From: CAYUIG01 sp964444685
Lineage (GTDB): Bacteria > Gemmatimonadota > Gemmatimonadetes > Longimicrobiales > RSA9
Assembly (NCBI GenBank): GCA_964444685.1
Contig: CAYUIG010000004.1
Coordinates: 43,418 to 107,417, forward strand
Length of the DNA: 64,000 nt
Direction of reading: 5' to 3'
Shown here in pieces: positions 43,142 to 55,300 of the stretch. A model generated the notes under the pieces. That model made no database searches, was not told where the DNA came from, and was given only the letters and a program-made list of their open reading frames with translations. Position numbers and translations under genes: made by a program. How positions within the stretch are numbered: position 1 is the stretch's first letter; each line of letters begins with the position of its first letter.

Positions 43142-43861
43142 TCCGTACGGTCTGGGTGGCGCTCAACCTGATCGTGTCCACCGTGCCGCTGAGCCTGCTC
43201 GCGATCTTCGCGGCGCTGTTCGGCGTGAAGGGTTCCATCTACGATCACATCGGCCGCGCCTGGTCGCGCTGGCAGCTCTGGGCCGCGGGCGTGCGTGTGC
43301 GCGCGGAAGGCACGGAGTACGTGTCGGCGGACAAACCGCAGATCGTCGTGGCCAACCACCAGTCGTGGTACGACGTGTTCGCGCTCGCGTCGCTGATGCC
43401 CGGGCCATTCCGCTTCGTGGCGAAGAAGGAGCTGGCGCGCGTGCCGATCTGGGGGCGCGCATGGCGTGCGGCGGGACACATCTCCGTCGACCGCGGCGAC
43501 ACGGCCTCGGCCGTCCGTTCGCTCGACGACGCCGGCAGGCTGATTCGCTCACAGGGCTCGAAGGTCGTGATCTTTCCCGAGGGGACGCGCGCGCCCGACG
43601 ACCGGCTCCTGCCGTTCAAGAAGGGCGCGTTCATGCTCGCGCTGCACACCAAGGTGCCGATCGTCCCGGCCGGCGTGCGCGGCGGGCACGACATCATGCA
43701 CAAGGACGACTGGCGTGTGCGTTCGGGCGAGATTATCGTACGCTTCGGCGAGCCGATTCCCACCGACTCGTACTCCCTGTCGGACAGAGATGCACTGATC
43801 GAACGGGTGCGCGCTGAAGTCGAGCGGCTTCGGCGTCCCGTTACACAACCGGACGGAACGG

Positions 43862-43878
<17 letters not shown>
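43138..43878 (+). CDS. plsC: 1-acyl-sn-glycerol-3-phosphate acyltransferase
   Basis: Membrane-associated acyltransferase making phosphatidic acid. The catalytic HxxxxD is NHQSWYD near residue 79; block II ISVDRGD near 119; block III FPEGTR near 148; block IV VPIVPAGVRGG near 178. An N-terminal hydrophobic segment (about 1-30) anchors it. 246 residues. ATG overlaps thiL, and the 3' end overlaps eno by 17 bases. Confidence 0.93.
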
Positions 43879-45129
<1,251 letters not shown>

Positions 45130-45133
<4 letters not shown>

Positions 45134-45444
45134 AGCTCCGCTGGATCATCGGTGCCATCCTGCTCGGCGGCGCCGCATACTTCGCTCTGTTCGGCGGTGA
45201 GTACAGCATGCTCGAGCTCGCGCGTGTCCGCCGCGAGCTGGAGATCGAGGAGCAGCGCCTCGAGGAAACGCGCGCGGAGCTCCAGCGCCTCGAGGCCCGC
45301 CGCGACTCCCTCGCCAACGACTCCGCCACCATCGAACGCATCGCACGCGAACGATACGGCCTCGTCCGGCCCGGCGAGCGACTCTACCGCTTCGTAGACA
45401 GCATCCCCGCCGCGGATTCACTGCCTCCCGACACCGCGCGCTGA
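45130..45444 (+). CDS. FtsB/DivIC-type septum formation initiator, probable CTG start
   Basis: A 104-residue bitopic division protein: short basic N-terminus, one membrane helix (WIIGAILLGGAAYFALFGG), a periplasmic coiled coil (about 30-70) and the family end motif IARERYGLVRPGERLYRF. The first standard codon, ATG at 45208, lies after the helix and would delete it. In frame upstream only CTG is available at the eno stop: CTG at 45130 overlaps it as CTGA, with GGGAGG four bases before. The eno-ftsB order is widespread in bacteria, which supports the identity. Confidence 0.85.
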
Positions 45445-45544
45445 ACGCAGCGCGGGTACGCGCCTTGCGGCGATTTCGCTGCGGGCTGCGTTGCCGCCCT
45501 TTTCAGCCGAAGTGGGCTCGTCCAGCAGCATCCGGAGGTGCCCG

Positions 45545-46216
45545 ATGCGTTTTCCAACACTCACGCTCGTTTCCGCCATGATCGCCGTCGCGTGCGGCGG
45601 GCGCGGAGACCTCGACCCCGCACCGGGGGCGCAGCCGGCACCGTCCGGCGGCGAGGCGTTCGAGGACAGCGAATCCGGCGTGCGCATGATTGCCGAGATC
45701 GAAGCGTGGAACGCACTGCCGCGCGATCTCGAGAGCCACGCCACGCCCATGCTCATCACACTGGAGAACAACGGCGCGGTTCCGATCCGCGTCCGCTACG
45801 ACCTGTTCCACCTGAAGGCAGACAACGGCCGCAGCTATCCGGCCATTCCGCCGTACGATGTCCGCGGCGAGACGACCGCGCCGGTCGACGCGCTGGTGTA
45901 CACGCCGGAAGGATTCCTCATCGCGCGTCACCTCTCGCCCTTCTATCCGCGCATGGGCATCTGGGATGGCGTATTCGACTACGACCCGCGCTACTACGAC
46001 CTGCACACGGAGTTCGTGCGCATCGAGCTGCCCACCAGCGACATGATCGTGCGCGCGCTGCCCGAAGGCGTCCTCCAGCCGGGCGGGCGCGTGCAGGGGT
46101 TCCTCTACTTCCGTCACGTGCACCAGGACGCCCGCCAGGCCAACCTCTCCCTCGACCTCAGCACACCCGGTGGTGAGAGGTTCGGCGAGCTCGCCATCCC
46201 GTTCATCGTCGATTGA
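45545..46216 (+). CDS. putative lipoprotein of unknown function
   Basis: A 223-residue exported protein. The N-terminus MRFPTLTLVSAMIAVACGG has a lipobox-like VAC with Cys17. The mature part opens with a Pro/Gly-rich linker and then a beta-rich domain: HATPMLITLENNGAVPIRVRYDLFHL and GGRVQGFLYFRHV suggest a DUF4352-like immunoglobulin fold, though I could not assign a family. ATG at 45545 follows GGAGGTG at a four-base spacing. It lies 100 bases after ftsB and 110 before the tRNA. Confidence 0.75.
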   Translation: MRFPTLTLVSAMIAVACGGRGDLDPAPGAQPAPSGGEAFEDSESGVRMIAEIEAWNALPRDLESHATPMLITLENNGAVPIRVRYDLFHLKADNGRSYPAIPPYDVRGETTAPVDALVYTPEGFLIARHLSPFYPRMGIWDGVFDYDPRYYDLHTEFVRIELPTSDMIVRALPEGVLQPGGRVQGFLYFRHVHQDARQANLSLDLSTPGGERFGELAIPFIVD

Positions 46217-46286
46217 ACGGGGTGCACGCGCCACGAATGGAACGACGGGGGCCGCGCGCCGTGCGCGGCCCCCGGCCTCCGGCGCG

Positions 46287-46316
46287 TTGACCGAATCCCC
46301 ACGTTTCCGCTACATT
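46287..46316 (+). promoter_or_regulatory. tRNA promoter
   Basis: TTGACC (46287-46292) and TACATT (46311-46316), 18 bases apart, ten bases upstream of the mature tRNA 5' end. Good sigma-70 match for this high-GC window. Confidence 0.72.
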
Positions 46317-46325
46317 TCAGGTCTT

Positions 46326-46399
46326 CCCAGAGTAGCTCAGCTGGTCAGAGCGCACCACTCATAATGGTGAGGTCGGGAGTTCGAGTCTCCCCTCTGGGA
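46326..46399 (+). tRNA. tRNA-Met (CAT anticodon, elongator type)
   Basis: Full cloverleaf: acceptor CCCAGAG/CTCTGGG with discriminator A, D stem GCTC/GAGC, anticodon stem CACCA/TGGTG with loop CTCATAA (anticodon CAT at 46360-46362), variable AGGTC, T stem GGGAG/CTCCC with loop TTCGAGT. The first base pair is C-G, not the C-A mismatch of initiators, and the anticodon stem lacks the three G-C pairs of tRNA-fMet, so it is an elongator. A lysidine-modified tRNA-Ile(CAT) is the alternative. The 3' CCA is not encoded. Confidence 0.93.
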
Positions 46400-46406
46400 C
46401 TCCGCG

Positions 46407-46432
46407 GGGCGTCCTTCCGGGCGCCCTTTTTT
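46407..46432 (+). terminator. Rho-independent terminator after tRNA-Met
   Basis: 8-bp stem GGGCGTCC/GGGCGCCC (one G-U pair), TTCC loop, followed by six T. It starts eight bases after the tRNA, so the tRNA is a monocistronic unit. Confidence 0.9.
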
Positions 46433-46518
46433 GTGCGGGTCTTGTATAGGGGTAGGGGGTATATTAGACTGCGGGGGCCGGGGGCGAGGGCGGGCGAGGT
46501 GGGAACTGCGGGAGTCAA

Positions 46519-46743
46519 ATGCGGGAGGTGGGTGTGACGACGTTGCTGAAGGTTTCGGGGATGAGCTGCGGGCACTGCGTGCGCGCGGTGAAGGATGCGC
46601 TGGAAGGCGTGGCGGGCGTGCGGGAGGCGCGGGTGTCCCTGGAGGAAGGGCGGGCGGAGGTGGAGCACGAGGGCGCGCCGGTGGAGTCGCTGGTGGCGGC
46701 GGTGCGGGAAGAGGGCTACGAGGCGGAGCCGATCGGGGCGTGA
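46519..46743 (+). CDS. copZ: copper chaperone, heavy-metal-associated domain
   Basis: A 74-residue HMA (ferredoxin-like) protein with the metal site GMSCGHC, Cys17 and Cys20. LKVSGMSCGHCVRAVKDAL and ARVSLEEGRAEVEHE match CopZ-like metallochaperones that hand Cu(I) to a CopA ATPase. ATG at 46519; its stop lies one base before the copA start, so the two are co-expressed. A TATATT at 46460-46465 could be the -10 box, but no matching -35 or CueR/CsoR operator was recognised. Confidence 0.9.
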   Translation: MREVGVTTLLKVSGMSCGHCVRAVKDALEGVAGVREARVSLEEGRAEVEHEGAPVESLVAAVREEGYEAEPIGA

Positions 46744-46744
46744 G

Positions 46745-49039
<2,295 letters not shown>

Positions 49040-49041
49040 AC

Positions 49042-49128
49042 GTGGATACGGCCGAGATCGCGGTCCTCCTCGGCGGCGCGCTGGCGATCGCGTTCGTCCT
49101 CTGGTACTTCTTCGGCGGGCGGCGGTAG
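49042..49128 (+). CDS. 28-residue single-helix membrane peptide in copper operon
   Basis: A GTG at 49042, with GGGAG six bases before it, opens a 28-codon frame reading VDTAEIAVLLGGALAIAFVL then WYFFGGRR and stop. It is one hydrophobic helix with an acidic N-terminus and a basic C-terminus, the layout of a real micropeptide. It starts two bases after the copA stop and ends 54 before copCD. Its sequence resembles the N-terminal anchor of membrane-bound cupredoxin proteins often found beside copA, so it may be either a decayed remnant or a small modulator of CopA. Confidence 0.6.
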   Translation: MDTAEIAVLLGGALAIAFVLWYFFGGRR

Positions 49129-49182
49129 CGGCGCGCGGTGCACCTGCGTAGCTTGGCGGCCGTCGCGCAACGGGACGACGCC

Positions 49183-50556
49183 ATGGTACGCACAACGAAT
49201 CCCAGGACGCACACGGGCCGCACGCTCACCGCGTCCCTGCTGCTCGCGTGCGCGGTCCCCGCGGTCGCGATGCTGCACACGCAGCTCGACCACTCCGTTC
49301 CGGCGAAGGACGAGGTGGTGACCGCGCCGCTCGACACGCTGCGGCTCGTCTTCTCGGCGGGCGTCGAGCCGACGCTCACGTGGGTGGCACTCGTTTCCCC
49401 TTCGGGCGATACCGTCGGTGCGCGCGCACCCGACCCTGTGCCCGGAACCAGCAACGCCGAGTACGTTGCGCCCGCACCGCCGCTGCGCGAAGCCGGTGCA
49501 TGGTCGATGCTGTGGCGCACGGCGGGCGCGGACGGACATGTGATCTCCGGCACCGTGCCGTTCACCGTCGATTCCAGTGCGCTCGCCATCGAACCGGAGC
49601 CCGTCGTGCCTCCGCCGCAGGCAGAGGAGCCGGCGCCGCCGCCACCAGCTGAACCCGGGGGCATCTTCCGGCCGCAATCCATACCGTCCATTGCGACGCG
49701 CTGGCTCCAGTTCGCGGCGCTCCTCGCGGTGCTGGGCGTCGCAGGATTCCGGTTCGGCGTGGCGGCCCGTTCGCGGCTTGGTGGCGAGACGCGCGGCCGC
49801 GTCGACGATGCGCTTCGTCGCGCGCTCGCCTACGCGGGCGTCGCGCTGCTCCTCGCCCTCGCGTTCCGTCTCTTCCTTCAGGTCGGCGCCGTGTTCGGAT
49901 CGTTCGATACCGGCGCACTCGGCGGATACCTGTCCGGCACCGGATGGGGCCGCGGCTGGATCGTGCAGGCCGGCGCGGCGCTGCTCATCACGATCGCGGC
50001 GTTCGCGGGCGTCGGTGCGACCGCGGGTGCCGTGACCGCCGGCGGCGCCGCTGTCGCCGCGTACGGCACGGCGATGACCGCCCACGCCGCATCGTTCGGC
50101 GGGCTCGCCGTCGTGGTGGACGGTACGCACATCATCGCCGCGGGCACGTGGCTCGGCACACTGGCGGTCCTTCTGCTCGTGGCTGCGCCGGCCGCATGGC
50201 GGAGTTCGCAGGAGGGTCGCGGCCGTACGATCGCCGACCTCGTGCACGCCTTCTCGCCGCTCGCGCTCACGGCCGCGGGCGTGGTGGTCCTGACCGGCGT
50301 GCTCAATGCGATCCGCCACCTGGAGACCCTCTCCGTGCTGTGGGAAACCGCCTGGGGACGCACGCTGCTCGTGAAGGTGGCTCTCGTGCTCGTGGCCGCG
50401 GGCGCGGGCTTCTTCAACTGGCGCTTCGTGCGACCCGCGCTCGGCGACGACGCCGGTGCGCAGCGGCTTCGCCGTTCGGCGGGACTCGAGCTTGCAACGG
50501 CCGCAATCATTCTCCTCGTGACCGCGATCCTCGTCGCGGTGCCGATGCCCGGCTGA
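49183..50556 (+). CDS. CopC-CopD fusion protein (copper resistance/uptake)
   Basis: A 457-residue YcnJ-like fusion. After a signal segment (to about residue 32), a CopC domain (about 33-128: HTQLDHSVPAKDEVVTAPLD, GADGHVISGTVPFTVD) is joined by a Pro/Glu linker to a CopD membrane domain (about 165-455) with eight helices including TAHAASFGGLAVVVDGTHI and LATAAIILLVTAILV. CopD-type His residues are seen in VDGTHIIAAGTWLG. In other bacteria CopCD imports or buffers copper. ATG at 49183 is preferred; an in-frame GTG lies at 49138. Last gene of the copper group. Confidence 0.88.
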   Translation: MVRTTNPRTHTGRTLTASLLLACAVPAVAMLHTQLDHSVPAKDEVVTAPLDTLRLVFSAGVEPTLTWVALVSPSGDTVGARAPDPVPGTSNAEYVAPAPPLREAGAWSMLWRTAGADGHVISGTVPFTVDSSALAIEPEPVVPPPQAEEPAPPPPAEPGGIFRPQSIPSIATRWLQFAALLAVLGVAGFRFGVAARSRLGGETRGRVDDALRRALAYAGVALLLALAFRLFLQVGAVFGSFDTGALGGYLSGTGWGRGWIVQAGAALLITIAAFAGVGATAGAVTAGGAAVAAYGTAMTAHAASFGGLAVVVDGTHIIAAGTWLGTLAVLLLVAAPAAWRSSQEGRGRTIADLVHAFSPLALTAAGVVVLTGVLNAIRHLETLSVLWETAWGRTLLVKVALVLVAAGAGFFNWRFVRPALGDDAGAQRLRRSAGLELATAAIILLVTAILVAVPMPG

Positions 50557-50592
50557 GCCCGCGGCAACACTTCACGCTTGACTCGGAGCATC

Positions 50593-51063
50593 ATGGCAGC
50601 GCCCAGAAAGCAGGTTGAATCCGACGCCTTCGTCATCCGCAGGTCGCCCATCCACGGGCGCGGCGCCTTTGCCGTCCGTCCGATTCGCAAGGGCACGCGC
50701 CTCGTCGAGTACCGCGGACGACGCATCACGCAGGAACAGGCCGACGAGTTCTATCCCGACGACGACACGCAGCCGCATCACACCTTCCTCTTCGAACTCG
50801 ACGACGACTGGGTCGTGGACGCGTCCGTCCGCGGCAACAAGGCGCGCTGGATCAACCACTCCTGCGACCCCAACTGCGAGGCCGTCATCGAGGATGGCCG
50901 CATCTGGATCGAGGCCATCCGCTCCATTCGTCCGGGCCAGGAGCTGAACTACGACTACAACTTCGTCCTCGAGGAGCGGCACACCCCCGCGGTGAAGCGT
51001 CGCTACCCCTGCCACTGCGGGGCGAAGAACTGCCGCGGGACGATCCTCGCGAAGAAGCGCTGA
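50593..51063 (+). CDS. SET-domain protein-lysine methyltransferase
   Basis: A compact 156-residue SET protein. RRSPIHGRGAFAVRPIRKGTRLVEYRG is the N-SET, NHSCDPNC at 88-95 and the ELNYDYNF block form the active-site pseudoknot with the catalytic Tyr, and a post-SET zinc knuckle follows with Cys140, Cys142 and Cys147 (CHCGAKNC). The layout is of eukaryotic-like histone methyltransferases, which also occur in scattered bacteria. Target unknown; a Lys-rich H1-like protein gene lies about 10 kb away at 61536. ATG at 50593. It is flanked by the copper group and by a long intergenic repeat region. Confidence 0.92.
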   Translation: MAAPRKQVESDAFVIRRSPIHGRGAFAVRPIRKGTRLVEYRGRRITQEQADEFYPDDDTQPHHTFLFELDDDWVVDASVRGNKARWINHSCDPNCEAVIEDGRIWIEAIRSIRPGQELNYDYNFVLEERHTPAVKRRYPCHCGAKNCRGTILAKKR

Positions 51064-51178
51064 TCTTCGTTTCGTCGGCGTCCGATCCCGGGGTCAAGGG
51101 CCGAGTGCGCGCGTAGCCCGAAACCCTCCGCCTCCCCGCTTGTGAGGGGTCGGAGGTCGAAGGTCGGGCGGCCGCGTC

Positions 51179-51424
51179 GCCGCAAACCGGTCAAACGCAT
51201 CGCTGCGACCTCGCCCGTTGACGACTTTGCGGCGTTATTCGCCGCAAACCGGTCAAACGCATCGCTGCGACCTCGCCCGTTGACGACTTTGCGGCGCTAT
51301 TCGCCGCAAACCCGTCAAACGCATCGCTGCGACCTCGCCCGTTGACGACTTCGCGGCGCTGTTCGCCGCAAACCTGTCAATCGCTGGATTCGGACGATCC
51401 GCCTGACGACTTTGCGGCGGAAAC
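51179..51424. repeat. 62-bp tandem repeat, four copies, each with a hairpin
   Basis: Units start at 51179, 51241 and 51303 with an exact 62-bp period, followed by a diverged fourth (51365-51424). Units 1 and 2 are nearly identical over their whole length. Each junction forms a hairpin, for example TTTGCGGCG (51226-51234), loop TTATT, CGCCGCAAA (51240-51248). Absence of unique spacers excludes CRISPR. Confidence 0.9.
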
Positions 51425-51821
51425 GCCGCAGAAACGGGAACCTGAGGAAAGGGCCGGGCTGGTTGACGGGTAGAACCGGCTGCGCGGAGCCGATGGGTAT
51501 GGCGCTGCGGGGGGGCCGGGCCGGTGATGGGGTTTGCGGAGGCTGCGGCGCGGGGTACGCCCCAGATGTCCGGCCGCAGCCGTCGCTTCCGCCTTCCCAG
51601 GTGGGATCGGGGATCCGAGGGGGCGGGATCGAGGGTCGGGGAAGGAGGTCGATCCGTCTTTCCGCCACGGCCCCCGGGAGCCGAATCAACAGAAGTCGCG
51701 GGTCGTCCAAAGCCATATGCTGAGCGGCTTTCGCATGCCGTGCTGCCCGGCCTCGATGGAGGGGGCGCAGGAGCGATCGGGTCGTCCCGGAATTCCCACC
51801 CCGCAACAATTTCCGGGAATT

Positions 51822-51839
51822 ATGTGAAACTTTTCACTT
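51822..51839. promoter_or_regulatory. Rex-like operator candidate
   Basis: ATGTGAA-ACTT-TTCACTT has the same 7-4-7 geometry as the operator at 28236; the left arm matches the consensus at six of seven positions and the right at five of seven. The core GTGAAA-CT-TTTCAC is a perfect palindrome. It lies about 92 bases before the zinc protein start. Confidence 0.4.
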
Positions 51840-51872
51840 GCCGCCGACGTAAGGTTAGGCGATCTTTGAGGA

Positions 51873-51909
51873 GTCCGGTCCCCTTGCGAAGGGCGCCAGG
51901 AGGCCGGAC
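51873..51909 (+). promoter_or_regulatory. structured mRNA leader (nested hairpins)
   Basis: Outer stem GTCCGG (51873-51878) with CCGGAC (51904-51909) encloses an inner stem CCCTT-GCG-AAGGG (51881-51893). It ends 21 bases before the ATG and just before the GGAGACGGAG Shine-Dalgarno, so translation control is possible. No known riboswitch class was recognised. Confidence 0.35.
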
Positions 51910-51930
51910 GGGAAACCGGAGACGGAGACG

Positions 51931-52215
51931 ATGAAGATCCATGTGTGTGCCCGCTGCGAAGGCTGCGGCCACGTGACGGGAAGCTGGGGCTGGGAGATTC
52001 CGTGGACCAAGTGGTCGGCGAGCGGGGTGGAGGATGACGGTCTGCTGCGGCCTCAGGTCTGCCCGGACTGCGGCGGCACGGGTGCGCTGATCGAGATGCC
52101 GACGGATGCCACTCAGCCGCGGTTTGCGAGCCGTCGTGGCCTGCCGCGTAACGAGTACGCGGACCACGTGGCTGCGGTACTTCAGTCGCAGAAGGTGCGC
52201 GCGTCGCTGAACTAG
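51931..52215 (+). CDS. small DnaJ-type zinc-knuckle protein
   Basis: A 94-residue cytosolic protein with two CxxCxGxG-like knuckles, CARCEGCG at 6-13 and CPDCGGTG at 44-51, a pattern like one zinc centre of DnaJ. Between them is a Trp-rich segment (GSWGWEIPWTKWSASG). The rest is a basic helix (NEYADHVAAVLQSQKVRASLN). No J domain is present. ATG at 51931 after GGAGACGGAGACG. It has its own strong terminator, so it is monocistronic. Function not recognised. Confidence 0.78.
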   Translation: MKIHVCARCEGCGHVTGSWGWEIPWTKWSASGVEDDGLLRPQVCPDCGGTGALIEMPTDATQPRFASRRGLPRNEYADHVAAVLQSQKVRASLN

Positions 52216-52237
52216 CCGCGGCGCATCGGCGATATTG

Positions 52238-52274
52238 AATGACCGGCCTCCTTCGGGGGGCCGGTCATTTTTTT
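52238..52274 (+). terminator. strong Rho-independent terminator with TTCG loop
   Basis: A 14-bp stem (AATGACCGGCCTCC with GGGGGCCGGTCATT, one G-U) closed by a TTCG tetraloop and followed by a T-tract to 52274. It ends the small zinc-protein transcript. Confidence 0.93.
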
Positions 52275-52366
52275 GGAGTCGAGAGTCGGGAGTCGGGAGA
52301 CTGGAGACTGGTTTAAGGCGGGCATCCCGCAGTAAACCAGTCTCCCGACTCTCGACTCCCGACTCC
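52275..52366. repeat. heptad repeat element with inverted arms
   Basis: Left arm 52275-52315 holds five 7-base units (GAGTCGA, GAGTCGG, GAGTCGG, GAGACTG, GAGACTG) then GTTTA. Right arm 52333-52366 is the inverted counterpart with four units. Between them is GCGGG-CAT-CCCGC (52318-52330). The element lies between convergent genes, just past the terminator and five bases from the RND stop. Confidence 0.85.
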
Positions 52367-52370
52367 AGTC

Positions 52371-55300
52371 TCAGGCGGCTTTCGCCGCCTTCCTTCTCTC
52401 GAACAGCAGATACAATGCGGGCGTCACGCTCAATACGAGCAGCGTCGAGCTCGCCAGGCCGCCCACGACGACGTAGGCGAGTGCGTTCCAGATGTTGGCG
52501 TCGGCGGACTCGCTGAAGAGGACGAGGGGGAGGAGTCCGCATATGGTGGTGAGGGTGGTCATCAGGACGGGTCGCACGCGCTCCATGGAGCCGCGGACGA
52601 CGGCGAGGCGCAGGTCGATGCCGAAGCGGCGTCGCAACTGGTTGATGTGGTCGACCAGCAGGATCGCGTTGTTGACGACGATACCGGACATCATGATGAC
52701 GCCGATATAGGCCTCGCGTGTGAAGCTCGCCTCTGCGAAGAAAAAGGTGAGGAACACGCCGATGAGCGCCATGGGAACCGTGAGCAGCACGCAGAGCGGC
52801 TGCCGGAAGGACTCGAAGAGCGCGGCGGTGACCATGAAGATGAGAAGAACCGCGACGGCGAGTACGCCGTAGATCTGCTGCTCGTCTTCCTCGGAGAAGT
52901 ACCAACGCTGTTCTTCATCGATGGTGTAGCCGGGAGCGAGCACCGTGGCATCGACGACCTGGTCGCGGACGAAGTCGCCGAGCTTGTTGGGCCCGCGGAA
53001 CTCGTAGCTGACGCGGCGAGAATACTGCTGATCCTCGCGCTGGATCTGGCTGAGGACCTGCCGTTCGTAGATGCTCGCGACATCGCGCAGACGCACGGCC
53101 TGTCCGGAGCGCGCGGGGATGGCGGTGTCGAGCAGCTCCTGCACGTCGGTCTCGCGATAGCCCTCGAGCTTGACCTCGATGCGCATCTCGTTGCCACCGA
53201 TGCGGATGTTGCCGGCCTGCTGGTTGCGCCCGCGCACGGCGGCGTTCACCTGCGCGACGACCTCGGCGGCGGTGAGGTCGTGGAGGGCGAGGCGTCGCCT
53301 GTCGACGTCGACGACGACTTCCGTGGCGCGGTCGCGATTGAAGTAGTTGCCGCTCGCGTTGGTGTCGACATCGCGGATGCGGGTGTGGTGCTTGAGCCGC
53401 TCGCCCAGGTCCTCCGCAATGGCGCGCACGTGCTCGTAGTTGTAGCCGAGGATGCGGATCGAGTAGTTGGGGGCCGCGCCACCGCCGCCGCCGTAGAAGG
53501 ACGGTCCGTATCCGTAGACTCGCACCTCGGCGCCGCCGAAGAGCAGGCTGTACTGGACGAGCTGCTCCTTGATGGCGACGGGGATCTGCGTGGTCTCGAT
53601 CTCTTCCGGGAACGTGACGCGAATCTGGGCGTTGCGGGGGTTGACTCTGGAGACGTACTGCTCGACCTCGGGCATCTGGTCGAGCCGCTGCTCGAAGTAG
53701 CGCACCAGCTCGTCGGTGCGGGCGAGCTCTTCACCGCGCGGCTGGCTGACGGCGATGTCGATGTAGGTCTGCTGTGAGCCCCAGCCGCCGCCCCAGATCA
53801 CACCGCGACTGACGTACTTGTCGAAGAGGTAGGCCGAACCGCCGAGCATGAGTAGCGCGACGAGCACGGTCACCCAGGGCCAGCCGGTCGCGAAGCGGAT
53901 GATGCCGGTGTACGCGCGACCCACGAGGGTGCGTGCGAAGAGTGGCAGGCCGTCCTCCGTCTCCACCGCCTCCGCCGCCGGCGCGGTGCGCAGCCGGCCG
54001 AGCAGCCGGGCGCCGAGTGCGGGTGTGAATGTGAAGGCAACGAGCAGGGAAGCGACGAGGGCGACGCCCACCACGATGGCGAGCGGCACGTAGTACACGC
54101 GCAGCTCTCCCTGCAGATAGACGAACGGGATGACGACGGCCACCGTGGTGCCGGTTGCCGCGAGGATGGCGAGGACGACCTCCTTCGTACCTTCGAGTGC
54201 CGCCTGCGGTGCGGGCACGCCGCGGCGGCGGTGGCGGAAGACGTTCTCGAGGACGACGATGGCGTTGTCGACGACCAGCCCGAAGCCCATGGCCAGGCCC
54301 ATGAGCGTGAGCAGGTTCAATGTCATTCCGTTGAAGTAAACGAAATTGACGGTGATCAGGACGGAAAACCCGACCGTCGCGTAGACGATGATGGCGGCGC
54401 GGAAGGAGCGCAGGAATGCGAGCAGCACGAGCAGCACGATGACGGCGGCGATGATGGCGCGCGTGCGGAGGTCGGTGAGCTGCTTCCGGATGTCGGTGCT
54501 CTGGTCGCGGTCGAGGATGAAGCGCATGCCGGAGAGCAGGCCGGGCTCCAGCTCGGCCACCTTCGCCTTGACGAGGTCCGCCGTCTCCACCGCGTTGCTG
54601 CGCGGCGCGCGCATCACGTAGAACGACACCGCGGGCCGGCCGTCGATGCGATAGTAGTTCTCCGCCTCTTCGTAGGTGTCGCGCACGACCCCGATGTCCT
54701 CGATGCGCACGATGCGGCCGCGGTCCACGAGGACGGGCAGGCGTCGCACCTCATCGATGCGTGAGGGACGTTCGCGGATCGAGAGCGTGCGGAAGCGGCC
54801 GCCATCGAGATCGACCGCACCTGCCTCGGTGACGATCTCCATCTGCAGGACACGCGCGCGGACGTCCTCGGGCCGCAGTCCCAGCGCCTGAATGCGCACC
54901 TCGTCCAGCTCGATCTCGAGGATCCGGTCGCGGCCGCCGTACACGAAGACGGCGCCGACGCCGTCGATCTGCCGCAGCTCGGGCTCGATCTCCTCGATCA
55001 GGTACTCGCGTAGCGCCTCGAGCGTGTAGGGCCCCGTGGCGGTGTACGAGAGCAGCGGCATCTGCTGCTCGGCGAACTCATCCGGGATGTACTGCTCGAC
55101 GACGGGCGCGAGCGCGCCGACGGGCATGTCCTTCTCGAGCGCCGAGAGCCGGTCCGACAGCTCGAGGCGCGCGAACTCCATGTCGGTGTCGCGATTGAAC
55201 TCGACCTCGATGCGCGCCTGGCCCTCGGTGGATGTCGAGGTGACCTTCTCCACGCCGCGCACCTGCTGCGCGACCGCTTCGATCGGCGAGGTGAGGAACG

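Larger units (their letters stand above)
51064..51930. other. 867-bp intergenic region with repeats and structured leader
   Basis: No convincing gene was found. It holds the 62-bp tandem repeats (51179-51424), a stem TCCCGGAA/TTCCGGGA (51785-51792 and 51811-51818), a Rex-like palindrome (51822-51839) and a nested hairpin (51873-51909). The stretch 51425-51780 shows no recognisable element; frames there are Arg/Gly-rich and shadow-like. Confidence 0.7.

Noticed and set aside
46326..46399. Initiator tRNA-fMet
   Set aside because: The first base pair is C-G rather than C-A and the anticodon stem lacks three consecutive G-C pairs.
46431..46465. Copper-responsive (CueR-type) promoter before copZ
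   Set aside because: TATATT is present, but no -35 at 17-20 bases and no dyad in the spacer were found.
51179..51424. CRISPR array
   Set aside because: The 62-bp units repeat along their whole length, with no unique spacers and no cas genes nearby.
51412..51934. Plus-strand ORFs (103 and 136 residues) in the long gap
   Set aside because: Arg/Gly-rich, overlapping each other in different frames, no Shine-Dalgarno and no recognisable domain.
52647..53777. 376-residue plus-strand open frame opposite the RND permease
   Set aside because: Acidic antisense shadow of a conserved RND gene.
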